A DNA stretch of 64,000 bases from Hoplostethus atlanticus (taxonomy: Eukaryota; Chordata; Actinopteri; Trachichthyiformes; Trachichthyidae): positions 8,392,501-8,456,500 of the forward strand of contig JAXDDX010000005.1 in assembly GCA_034670405.1 (NCBI GenBank), written 5' to 3'. Positions 37,761 to 48,937 of the stretch are shown piece by piece. Below the pieces are notes generated by a model. That model made no database searches, was not told where the DNA came from, and worked only from the letters and a program-made list of their open reading frames with translations. Position numbers and translations under genes: made by a program. Position 1 is the first letter of the stretch, and every line of letters starts with the position of its first letter.

Positions 37761-38341
37761 TTTTTTATGATTTATAGTTTATTAAAGTTTTCATTTTTAA
37801 CACAGTACAAACATACAGAGATCAATGTAGGACAAGATGAGGAAAATATAGGAGAAGATACTCTCAACAAGAAACACAAAATAATGTACGAAAAAAGAAA
37901 AGAACGGAAAGAAAAACAACAACAAACGCCAAAGTGGGCCTGTGGATCCTTATAATAATATAATATAATATAATATAATATAATATAATAATCCTGTGCT
38001 AATAATACAGACTGTTAAGACTTAAGTTGTCCTCAGAAATCTCTGTGATACGTTCATGGACCCGCTTCCAAAAGCCTTGGATCACTGGACCATCCCACAG
38101 GGCATGATATAAGGTGCCCTCTGAGTCTGGGGCCTGGCACCTCCAGCACTTTGCTGAATCCTTAAGACCTAATCTAAAAAGTCTAGAAGGTGTCCAGTAA
38201 AAGCGGTTGAGATTTTTGAATTGAATACGTCTAGTTTTGATGTCCCTTGACATTTTCTTAGAATTCCCACAAATACCTTCCCACTCCTGCTCACTGAACG
38301 AGAGGCTCAGGTCCCCTTCCCAGGTCATCTTTAGGGCAGTG
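37761..38341 (-). mobile_element. 5'-truncated L1-clade retrotransposon with target-site duplication
   Basis: The insert is flanked by a 13-bp direct repeat, atgggctgatatt, at 37748-37760 and 38342-38354. A T run at 37761-37766 is the poly(A) tail of a minus-strand element. The minus strand encodes the end of ORF2 (38328-37999), and a (TAATA)n run at 37951-37992 lies in the 3' UTR. The insert lacks everything 5' of the last part of ORF2, as is usual for L1. Confidence 0.8.
37999..38328 (-). pseudogene. L1 ORF2 C-terminal fragment
   Basis: 109 residues in one open frame: WEGDLSLSFSEQEWEGIC near the start, TRRIQFKNLNRFYWTPSRLF in the middle, then CWRCQAPDSEGTLYHALWDG with the Cys-x-x-Cys...His zinc-like motif that closes fish L1 ORF2 proteins, then PVIQGFWKRV. 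The absence of frameshifts suggests a fairly young insertion. It lacks endonuclease and RT and cannot act alone. Confidence 0.8.
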
Positions 38342-39001
38342 ATGGGCTGATATTATTCTGATATCATACATTCTCACTGGAAATGTGACCTTACTGTTAC
38401 CAATCATCCTTTTTAATCACATCTTGAGACCTTTTTTAATTCCATCCAGGGAACCGGACAGTTCCTGAGTTTTGGATAATTAAGTTTCTAATGTGAATTG
38501 TACAGTGTTTATTATTCTTCCTATTCTGCCTTTCCTTCCTACATTTAGAGTCACAAAACAGCATGTATACCAGCAGTTGTATAATGTCTTATTGTTTTTT
38601 GTGATAGATAGTGCTGGATATAATGTAGTTTACTCTGTGTAGTACTAGCCAGTGTTTTCCCTATATATAGCCACGATAAGATCCTTATCCACCATGATAA
38701 AAATATTTGCAAAATCATTTAATTTTTGCTCTAAATGTCTTCTGGGTCTGAGTCATATTTGCTAGCAGTCATTTTCTGACTTAATAACACTGGTTTTGAA
38801 CATGTTTGTACATGTTTTTGTTCTCGGGGGAGGATGCCCCCCATAATACATAAGCTTTATGTTTATTATATGGCTTTATGTTTCCTATGTTTCCTATCAC
38901 CACAGTTAGAAAATAGGGCAAACACTGGTTGTAGTACATATCTTATACAATAACACTAATCATTTTTATAATCAATACTGCATTCTCTTCCCATTTTCCA
39001 G

Positions 39002-39196
39002 AGTTGCGAAGCAGCTCGTGTGGAAACCCAGGTGTTCCACCCAAGGGCATACTGAATGGAACTCAGTTCAACGTAGGCGACAAGATCCGCTACCGCTGCG
39101 TCAACGGCTACATTCTGGACGGACACTCACTCCTTACTTGTGTCACCAACACAGCTGGTGTCTCGCTGTGGGACTTTCCTGTGCCCATCTGCAGAG
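39002..39196 (+). CDS. csmd3: csmd3 exon 4: Sushi (CCP) domain 1
   Basis: 195-nt exon between acceptor ttcccattttccag and donor cagag|gtgagg (phase 1 both sides). It encodes residues 172-237, one complete Sushi module in a single symmetric exon. Four cysteines (178, 204, 218, 235) have CCP spacing, in SSSCGNPGVPPKG, KIRYRCVNGYILDG, LLTC and PVPICR, with the conserved Trp in SLWDFPVP. Sushi domains are extracellular beta modules known from complement regulators; CSMD proteins can modulate complement and bind neuronal surface partners. The exon could be skipped without changing frame, but that would remove the whole domain. Confidence 0.95.
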
Positions 39197-40403
39197 GTGA
39201 GGATGTTTTTCCACTGGTGGTGAATTCTTGATTATCTCTGTGTGTGATGGCTTCCCCTGTCTATCAGCTATAAGCCAAACTGTTTACTTTCTACCCCCAA
39301 ATTCCTTCTGTAGAGGACCGGGTGTTTTTCTGGTCATGGAGACTTATTGATAGTATCTACCCGTGGTTGCTGTCTGTTGATTTTATTTTGTTTTTTTTGG
39401 AGCACTTTAACAGTCGCAGCAATTTAAAATGCTCCAGGTACGATGCAAATCCCAGCACTTCAGACAGAAGCATGCTGAATAATGATGTTTTACACCTGAA
39501 CACCTCTGATAGAAATAGCTGAGAAAGCTGTTCAGGCAGCAGCTCTGCAACAGCCTGAACTTTTCCACATTATGAGTGACCATTTACCTCTTTTTGGTTA
39601 GCTTGGCAGTCCCGATTACTGTAATATTCCAGATAGTAGACAGAAAAATAGCAGTGCAAATATGAGCATGATTGACAGCACTGCATGAGCCAAGATCAGG
39701 CTTAGGTGCTAAGATGTTTGGAAGGGAAAACGCCACTGAAACGTCTTTTCAGATACTTGAAGAGCCTCAAAATGATTAGCTCTTCATTTTTCTTCCCTCA
39801 AATTTTCCTAAGAATTGAACCCTTGTAGATGCTGTACATGGTTGTTTTTTCTCAGCAAGCCCTTTTGCTCAACCATCAGGAACCCAAGGAAGGAAGAAGA
39901 AGCATATTATGGTTTCCGTCTGACAACTTGATGATGAATGGCTAAGTGGCTCTCTTCATGTCATACTGATTAGCCTGTGCTCTGTGTGGGTAGGATCTGT
40001 CGTGACACTGATATGAATAATCCATTCTTACATATGTGGCAAGACATATTGTTCTGGTGAGATTTTGATATTTGCATTTGTAGGTACACCAAGAATAATG
40101 AATAATGGAGGATGTAGTGTTTTGACTCAAAGAAACCTGAATGTACTGTGTAATTTATCAAGATTGCTTCAGCATCTGCACTGTGGGCTGAGTATGTTGA
40201 TTTGGCATGATGGGTTTATGTAGGATGCAAAAAGAGATTTAGAGAGCCTTCTTTTCATACACCACTGGGACAAATAAACCAACATTAGCCAGAAGCACTT
40301 ATAGAGAGGCGTTGAAAGCTATTCCCATACACAGGCCATTTTCCTTAAAGAAAACTGTATCATCTATTCTGATGTCTACATTTTTAATCATTTATTAGTA
40401 TTA

Positions 40404-42391
40404 CTGACAGATTATTGGCACCCCTGCATTTTATGCAGATAATTGGAAATTGAAACAACTTTTGGTCTTCACACTGTTGAAGAAATTTCAGGAACAGGAG
40501 AATGGTAGTTGCTCAGTTGCAGATCGGGAGCCAAAAACTCAAACCCAGAAAGGATTACACATAATTCTATAGTATTGAATGTTCATAATTTATAATTTGT
40601 TATTTCAAATTACTTCTAATATTACCATTGGTTAAAGGTTACGTGAAGTTATGTAACCCAATGATAACTGAGGTACAGACACTTTAGGAAAAGGTGAACT
40701 TAATTTCTAAAGACAGAAGACTATTATTCACTCAAGGCTAACTGGTCAGTTGTCTTGGAGATGTGAGCACCTGCACATCCAGGATCACAGCCCGGATGAA
40801 AGTGCACAAAAGGTCACTGTGGTGCTCGTAAATGTATCAAGAATATCTAAAGAAATGGAAGCTACAATTGGAACAAGCACATAATAATGGATGGCATTCT
40901 GAAGTTAGTGCATACGTATAGGTATAAGGTCAAAGGTTCAGGACAATATGTGAGCATGAGAAATTATATTAACAAGCTATGTGCCGTGCCTGGTGTGTCT
41001 TAATACTTTTCCGTCTCTCCCCAGCACTTCTGCTTCCACAACACGTTCATCTGTTTTCTTTAATATCACAATATCAAATAATGAGAACACAAATATGAAA
41101 AATATCTTGTATGAATTGAATAAATAAATAAATAAATAAATAAATAGAAAAGTGGCTATGGCCATGATTATTGTCTCCCTTTTCTAATACTTAGTTGTAC
41201 AGCCTGGGGCAATGATGATGCTTCCAAATGTTTCTTATAACCATGAGTAAACTTCCTGCTCCTTTCTGCTGGCAGTTTCTTCCACTCTTCAATTGCAACC
41301 CTGCTCCAGTTCTTCAATGGTTGAAGGATTCCTTTGACCAACTGCACATCAGGTCTCACCATTGGTTCTCAATGGGATTGAGATCAGGACTCATCTCTGG
41401 CCACTCCAGACCAGTCCAACATTTTCTCTTGAACATTCCTGGGTGCTTTTGGATGTGTGTTTAGTGTCATTGTCCTGCTGGAGGGCCCATGACCTTCAAT
41501 TGACACCCAGTTTTCTGACACTGGGTAGCACATTTCAATAGCCCCACAGCATTATGGACCCTCCACCGTATTTGACTGTAGGTAGGGTGTTCTTTTCTTT
41601 AAAAGCTTAAATTTGTCTTTTTGTCTTAGCGCTGATTCTTAGCGCTTCTTCAAAACGCTGATCTGCGTTGCCAAAGAACTCTAATTTGGTTTCATTTTCC
41701 CAGAAGGATTTAGGTTTGCTCAGGTGGGTCTTGGCATAGATCAATTGGTTTAGTGTCTGACGTATGGTACGGGCTGAGACCATTACCCCAGACCTCTCCA
41801 GGTCAGCCTTGAGATTTTTGGATGTCATGTGTTTTTTCAATGGCTCGCACCAACCTTCAACATCTGAGATCAGTTTTTCTCTTACCACCACGTCCTGGGA
41901 GATTCTTAACTATGCTATGAGCAGCAAACTTTGCCACCTGTGAAAATAGGAACACCAAGGTCTCTAGAGATGGCCTTGTAGCTTTGTGAATGCCCATGAT
42001 TGGTGATAATAGTTTCTTAGACAGCATTTTTCTCTTCACCATTTTCACAGACGACCATAGAAGCAGAACAGACTGTTTAGCACTTTCAAATGGATAATTG
42101 GTTCAGTTATACCACAGTTGAACCTGCAACCTGTCATGTGTGAGTTAAATTACACTGTAAATGAGAATCTATTTCCTCCAACAAAATTGATTTGAATTGT
42201 TCTAAAGGGTGCCAATAATCATGGCCAATTGTCAACTATGGAACCATAAAAATATATATGGTCTGATCATGTGTTTTTGTAAATGGTTAGTTGAATGTGT
42301 GAAGACTGAAGGTTGTTTCAGTTATTTCAGATTATTTCAGAAGACATTATCTGCACAAATGTAAGGGTGCTAATAATCTTGGCCAGAACTG
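40404..42391 (-). mobile_element. Tc1/mariner DNA transposon remnant
   Basis: Inverted terminal repeats with TA on both sides: left gattattggcacccctgca (40410-40428) then gcagataat (40436-40444), and right, as complement, gattattagcacccttaca then gcagataat (42379-42344). A broken transposase is read on the minus strand between 42050 and 41168. A (TAAA)n run (41119-41146) lies inside. About 700 bases between the left repeat and the end of the transposase are not recognised and may include a second insertion. Confidence 0.85.
41168..42050 (-). pseudogene. Tc1-family transposase pseudogene
   Basis: Read from 42048 leftwards: an N-terminal helix-turn-helix region (MLSKKLLSPIMGIHKA, then NLPGRGGKRK), a second DNA-binding part (TSKNLKADLERSGVMVSART, then IRQTLNQ), HLSKPKSFWENETKLEFFG (the position of the first catalytic Asp region), then traces of QQDND.KHTSKSTQ and of the SPDLNPIEN motif, and the C-terminus EEWKKLPAERSRKFTHGYKK (minus strand about 41284-41225). 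The order is that of Tc1 DD34E transposases, which cut and rejoin at TA. Several frameshifts and stops lie between the parts, so it is inactive. Confidence 0.8.
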
Positions 42392-43018
42392 TATATGTCC
42401 ACTATAATCGCAGTATGTTTGATCATAGAAGTTAAAGTTATCTCTCTTCAGACAAATCCAGCCAATGACTCTGAATTGAATGAATTTTGATGGTGATGAT
42501 CTTTTAGCCCTTAAGGTATGCCAAAGCATACTACACAGAGAGGAGAGAGGAGATACAGCGAGCAGTCAAAGATCACTGACTTCCATCTTAATACAGAGCA
42601 ATCCAAAAGCCTGCAGAGCGAATTTGCTCGTGCCGACTCTTGCTACACTACACGGCACAGCAAAAAATTGGTTTAGCATATGTTTGATGAATGAGCAGCT
42701 TGGAAGAGGCGAAAAGCTGCAGATTGAGGGTTCCATCCGATCTAAGGACGGCGTTAGCCTCTATTGCCACAGGCCAGGAACATCACTCCTTTTCAGGCCT
42801 CGCCACTGCTTGAGCTGCTCTGAATCCGGCCCGGCTCTTCTATGTGGGCAGATGGTCCTTTGATCTTATTCCCTCAGAGAACCTGCCCATTCTCTTGATA
42901 GCCGACTGTTTCCAACACAAGCACACACCAACACCAATCCTCTCTCCAATCCTCCGTCCACCCCCCACCATCTCCCAACACCTCCGTCCCTCACCCAGTC
43001 ACTTCCTTTTGTCACTGT

Positions 43019-43103
43019 CTCTTTCTCTCTGTCTCTCTCTCTCTCTCTGTCAGTCTCTCTTGTGTCTCTCCCCCAGTTCTAGCCCCCTTCCCCTTCCAGA
43101 GAG

Positions 43104-43151
<48 letters not shown>

Positions 43152-43262
43152 CAAGCGAGAGAGGCAGGGAGAGAGAGGCAGGGAGAGAGAGAGATGAGAG
43201 AGAAGCAGGTAGAGAGAGAGAGAGACAAGAGAAAGGAGACAGAAAGGTTAACAGAAAAAACC
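43019..43262. repeat. (CT)n followed by (GA)n, potential large hairpin
   Basis: A CT-rich arm (43019-43073) is followed within 30 bases by GA-rich DNA (43098-43225, with a pure AG run at about 43111-43142). The two halves are roughly complementary and could fold back. Confidence 0.85.
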
Positions 43263-44559
43263 TGAGACAGAGACAACTCCAAACAGAGAGGGAGGGAGAT
43301 GGAGAATTAATGGCTATTCTAATCATGGGTTGTTACTGTCCGTCCCGGGAGCCTGTTTCGATTCCTTCCATCTAGATTGTCTCTGGACATTCATTAAACC
43401 AGGCAGCGAGACAGCGAGTAGGGACGGCGTGGTAACATGAGAATATGGTCTATTGATACACTGTCATTCCTGCTGCCAGCCCCTGTCCAACAGCATAAGG
43501 AAATTAGGCCGCAGAAAAACCTTGCTCCTTTACAAAAGCATTTCCACGTCTGATAAAATGACTAGACTAAACACAGTCTCTCTGCTCTGCCTTTTCAAGT
43601 CTGTGTTACACAAAATATGAAAATTTCACCAGCCCACTTGCCTTTGGCTAATATTTTTCAAACCAAGATAGTACAAAATTGCCCTGCCTAGCTAGAATAG
43701 GACTTAATGGAACCAGTGTGAAAATAGCCAAATACCGTCACTGTGCTGCTACCCAAAATCCTTAAGTTACATCCTTGTGCATAATATTGGATAACCATTT
43801 TGATAGCATTTGGATTAAGGTCTCCAACATGATCACCTCCATATTTGGTATTCAATGAATTGAGTGGAACAAGATGATAATGTGAGGATTATCATACTGA
43901 GAATGCTATTTATAAACCTAAAATTACCTAATCCTTCACTCTTATGGAGCATTGTGATTGGTGCTATGGTGCCATATTCCTCACTGAATAATATAGTACA
44001 CTGCTTCTCTGATAATCCATTTAAACCCAGGAGTCAGGGAGAAATGGCCACTATAATGAACTGACTTCCAGAGATTATATGTCTGCACCGGTACCTATTG
44101 ACAGATCTTCATTATTCCTCATCCCCATCAATGTTTAAACATGACTTTAAAGCTGAGCAAATGAGGGACTTACGGTAGACATAGTTGCTGGCTTCGCATT
44201 AGCACAGGGATTATTACAAAGGAAAAACCTGAGGTAGCGTGGAAAATTATACATGATTTCCTTCCGCTCTATCCTTGGGGGTGAATATTTCTAAGTAGAA
44301 AGACAAGTGTTGTATATCTGATCAAAGTCAAGGGGACTGAGGCTTAATCCCTCCTCAAGTAGCATTAGATTGCTGATGCTGAGGATGTAAATGAGCTCTG
44401 CTAGTAGCAGTCCTAATCCACCATCTTTTTTTTTTTTACTTCCCCATCATTTTTAAAAGGGACCGATCCCTCTTCGTCTTTAAATCCATAACATGCTCTA
44501 ATGACTCGCTAAGAAACACATTGCCAAGGGTTCAGTGCCTCTTTTATGTCACTGAACCT

Positions 44560-44880
44560 CGATGGCAAAGTACACCTCAAATGCTGCATGCATCCCCATG
44601 AAATGCTATATAGCATTAAGCAGGGCAATATACCCCTGCATTAAAGGCATTATATAGTTGCAGCCATTAAAAATGCTCAAGCTGTGATGCATATCCTTGT
44701 GCTTCAGATAGCATTATGCAGATTGATGATTTATCATGCATTGATGTCTCTCAAAGAAACCGCTAAGAAACCTGTCCTACCACTTCTGCAGCATAATGAA
44801 CTGCACCACCTCGATTCCTTATGCATTTTAATTGGCTGCAAATGTAGACACATTAATGAGTTATAAGTGAGGTATTATCA
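44560..44880. promoter_or_regulatory. Candidate conserved non-coding element
   Basis: This 320-base stretch is free of simple repeats and mobile-element wording and is dense in atgcat, ttaat and cattaat words, which resemble POU and homeodomain sites. Such composition is common in deeply conserved vertebrate intronic enhancers, but conservation cannot be tested here. Confidence 0.2.
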
Positions 44881-46000
44881 TCAAACTTGGTTGTAGAAAT
44901 CTCTCCTACACCCCGAAGAAAGCCCCCTGCTGAAATATTGGTGATTAATCATTGTCACACAAATCAGAAAACGACGATTTTTTTTTCCATTTCTGAAAAC
45001 GTCACCTCAAGGCCTGAGGAGGTGTTGCAAATTGGGACTGAACTCTTTCACAACACAAGGCTGTTGTGACCAAATGGCAAATCAATGCTGACCTAATGAA
45101 TACATGATGGACACATGGTAGCGGAATAGTTATTGCATAGCAGTCTCACTTTCTCTACCAATTTTTATCGAAAATTGTTGAAAAACCCTGATACTTCACA
45201 GATTGTAATCCAATTGCTGTCAGACTTTGCAACCAGACCGTGGTCATTTATGAACTGACATCATTTCAACAGCTTTGTGAGTTTGCATTAGTCTGTGTAG
45301 AGAGCAAGATTACTCAATGGCCCTACAGGGATCATTAAAATTTCATCTCATCTTTAAAATGCGATACTCCAAACTGTTAATATATTAATCTCGTTAGGCT
45401 ACATAATGCATATAAATATCTGTAGTCACTGGTGTGTTTTGGCATTTTACTAGTAATCAGTGTCAAAATGTTCCGAGCGAGCCTACTAAATATGGAGCAG
45501 TAAAAGCTCTTTGACACAATCCTATTGTTTCCTTTGTGCCAGGCATAATCAACCCATCTATTGTAGTTCAAATGGTTCAGGTGTTTTTATAGCAGGCCCT
45601 GATGACAACATGAGGTTTATGCTATCGTGAATCAAGCTTGTTTCATGCTTTGAATAAAGTGTCATCAAGTGACATTCTCCGGCTCCTTTCCTGCTTTATG
45701 TGTGGTTGTTAATAATTCCAATCCCACACGGTGTTGTCATTGGAATTGGACTCCTTAGACAGTTAGTTGTCAAGGCTGCCTTCTCTGAATCCTCCCTGTT
45801 TTTCTTCCTTCTCTTTCTGCCTTTTAACTTGCTTTTACTCTGACAGTAATTAGTCAGGCCTGTTTATTGTTTTCTTAGTGTAAATTAGCAATGCCACTAC
45901 TGTATGTGCTGTAACTCCTGGCCGTATGTTTGTGTTACGTGCGTGTGTCTGAGGTAGTGCAATAAGCCACTATCGAGTCATACAATGCTACCATTGTCTG

Positions 46001-46030
46001 AGGAAAGGAAAGGAAAGGAAAGGAAAGGAA
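46001..46030. repeat. (GGAAA)n microsatellite
   Basis: Five to six GGAAA units in tandem. Confidence 0.95.
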
Positions 46031-48702
46031 GAGCTGGTGGATGCATTCCTGGTCTGGGAGTTGTTTGTCTTTGTCACTCCTTATTCTGTCTCCCGCTCTG
46101 TTTACCGTTCTCCTTTTTAATTCAGCAGACTTTGTTGCAGCTTACCATGCAACAAAACAATAAGCTATTCCTAAATCAGCAACTTTGCTAGCAACCAATA
46201 GGGAGGGAGTGCAAAGGTCAGAGCCATAGTGCCCTGACAATCGACGTAACAAAATCTTCCCCTGATCTGAGAATGACCGTGTATGATCGAGAGCTGCTAG
46301 GAAGGACAAATAACCTTAAAATCATGCTAAATTGAAAAGTGAGTTTCAAGCTTGCAACTAACGATGAGGAATGACTGTTGTTATTCTGCCTAGAATGGGA
46401 AGGTTATTCTAGCATTGGAGCCACGAGGGAGAAGAGTTGAGAGTGGGTGGCGCAATGACCGGGTCACTGGGCTGGCATGTAGGGCTGGACCAAGGCCTGG
46501 AGGTATTGGGGTGCAGCTCCCTCAGCAGCCTTGTATGACACTATCAAGTGTTCTGCAAGCTGTAATTCCATTACAGTGTCACCTACAGAGGACGTCTACC
46601 TGCGGATAGTTAAAAGTCAAGCTTAGTCAAGCATCTCAGTGGATTGCAGCAGTCAAGTCAAACAGCTGACAACACATCAACAGCATTTAACAGACCACCA
46701 TGTCTTGAACCAACCAAGTCAAGTGTCAAGTCAAGTAACGGGTGGCATAGGAGATTTTTGGGAAGGTTGAGTTGTAGAGGCTGAAGAGTGCCTTACTTCA
46801 GGAGCCCAGCCAGGAGAGATTACTAGAGCTTGAAGAAAGACCTGTGCAGAGTCCCTGGTGAGAGAGAGTCTGGATTCAGCAGATGTTGTGTGAGGACAGA
46901 CCTGCAGGACTCTCACTCTCTCTATCTCTGCTTCTCTCTCCCATCTTTTGTCTCTCTTCTCTTTTTTCCCCTCCCCTTGTTCCTTGCTCTTTTTTTTATT
47001 TTGCTCTGTCTCTTGTTGTTTCTTTCTGCTCGTCTCTGTTTCCTCTCCACCTCACCGTCCTCTTTCTGTCTTTTTCTCTCTCTGTAACTTTCTCCTCACA
47101 ATGCCCTGTTATCTGCCAGCAAGGTTAAAAGTGATCCGACGCCTTCAGGCAGACCCTGCAGAGCTTCCTTAATTAGTCATTTACTGTAGAGATCTCTTCT
47201 GTGCATTCTTTCTTCTCTGTCTTCTCAAATGCATAGTGAGAAATAATTGTGATCCTTCACCATGAGTAGTGGTGGTGGATGTACCATTTGGATGATTAAG
47301 TTTCATATGGTGGAGGATTGATTTAAACCAGAAGGCAAATAATATGATTTTTGGCTGCCGGCATGCAAAAATAAAAGCCTGTCCTTGGTCTAGTCAACAA
47401 ATGAAAGTCTTCTCTTTGCATGAATCATAATAGTGCATTGATGATCTAAATACTCTGATCAATTCCCATTCTTCGATTAATGTGCATGAGCACAAAGGAC
47501 ATGGATCAAGCTAATTAGCAGCCCCTGCGCTCTCCCTCCTTCTCCCCCTTTTTCTTCATCTTCTTTTGAATTTCATACATCCACTTCCTCGTTCCTTGAC
47601 CAATCGTGTAATGCAGCGTAGGGGAATGTTCCAAGGCTTTCCGCGGCTGTGCCTGGCAGCTCTGACATCCCTGAGTGGAAAGCCGAGCCATCAAAGGTTT
47701 CAGCTGGCACATCCGAGTGTCACATATTAGTCTTAAATGATGTGAAAACTGTGAAAGCTCTGCCATCATTAGAATTCTTTGAAAAAAAACGAGCGGACAG
47801 AGATAGAGGGTGACGGTGGAGACTAATAGTAGAAAGATCAGAGGAGGGTTTGGGAGAGAGAGGACGGGGGAGGGTGGGAGGGGGAGAAAGAGAGAGAGAG
47901 AGACTGTTACGGTAGAGTGCATTAACATTCAGCTGACTTGCCGTACTCCCCACATTGAAAAAATATATACAATTTCACAGCATTATAAGCCCTGTTTATC
48001 ACCATTTATTTGTTTCCTGAAACATGAGGGAGCTCAGAGGACACAATGATGAATTACTGGCTCTCGGATGGAGGGAGGAGAGAAGACAGGGGGTGGAGAG
48101 AGAGAGAGAGAGGGAGAGAGACAGGGGGGGAAGGAGAAAAAGTGAGAGAGCTGTGTCTGCATTTCCTAGCACATAGAAACGACATTGAAGGGAATGGCGG
48201 AGGAATTAATGCACTATTAATTGGTTCTAAACAGATCACGATCTGCTCATTTGTCATGTGTCTGAGTGTTTCATGCTTCCCGCCCGTGTGAGGAAAACAC
48301 AAGCAACCTTTTAATAAATCTTACGTTTCGGACTGTTAGCAATTCCACGACTATGCTGGAATTAGGCTCATAGGGACCCGACAGCCTGCAGATGTACCAA
48401 GAGCCAATGAAATAATAACGTTTAAACGGCAAATTCAATTTCTGCACTGTTTGAACACACAAAAAACAGGGCGTGGAAGAAGTAATTTCAGTCCGTGCAG
48501 CTCTATCACGGACGCCTTCCACATTGGTCTTCCTCTGGTTTACCTTTATCTGTTGGGACAGCTACATATGTTCTATGCCTGGAGCAACGCTTTCTCCCAA
48601 GTAGAGCTCTGAGTAACAGCTTGGAAACAACTCAGTCTGTTCTCACTCCACCCCCCCGCGCCCCCCCTCCCCCTCTCTCTTTCTCCCTTTGGTGATTGAC
48701 AG

Positions 48703-48937
48703 CGGAGGACACGTGCGGCGGCACCCTGAGGGGCTCCAGCGGGCTCATCTTCAGCCCCGATTTCCCCGGCGGTGACTCCCCCAGTGGTGGCGCCGGAGGC
48801 CTGGGCAGCAGCGGGGAGTGCAAGTGGACCATCCTGGCCGATCCGGGGGACACCATCTCCCTGGTGTTCACAGACTTTCAGATGGAAGAGAAGTTGGATT
48901 ACCTGGAAGTAGAGGGATCTGAACCGCCCACCATCTG
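48703..48937 (+). CDS. csmd3: csmd3 exon 5: first part of CUB domain 2, with Gly/Ser-rich insertion
   Basis: 235-nt exon between acceptor tggtgattgacag and donor atctg|gtgagt (phase 1 in, phase 2 out). It encodes residues 237-315. CUB2 begins EDTCGGTLRGSSGLIFSPDF with Cys241; the second cysteine, in SSGECKWTIL, is Cys276. The spacing of 35 compares with 26 in both CUB1 and CUB3. The extra residues lie in PGGDSPSGGAGGLGSSGE, encoded by GC-rich DNA, and replace the usual FP..Y.....C loop. The rest is well preserved: DPGDTISLVFTDFQMEEKLD, then YLEVEGSEPPTIW, with the acidic residues typical of CUB folds. Minus-strand reading through this exon gives a 251-residue open frame that is only a shadow. 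Confidence 0.95.

Larger units (their letters stand above)
31301..39001 (+). other. csmd3 intron 3 (7.7 kb)
   Basis: It runs from gtaagg to cattttccag. It contains a long pyrimidine tract (31770-32155), a C run (33550-33561), TC/AC microsatellites (36473-36523), an L2-like fragment (37046-37230) and a truncated L1 (37761-38341). In 32160-36470 I see no further element I can support. Confidence 0.7.
39197..48702 (+). other. csmd3 intron 4 (9.5 kb)
   Basis: It runs from gtgagg to gattgacag. It holds a 2-kb Tc1/mariner relic (40404-42391), CT/GA mirror repeats (43019-43262), an AT-rich stretch with many atgcat and taatt words (44560-44880), a (GGAAA)n run (46001-46030), CT-rich DNA at 46910-47095 and purine-rich DNA at 48060-48145. 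No exon or RNA gene is recognised. Confidence 0.7.
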
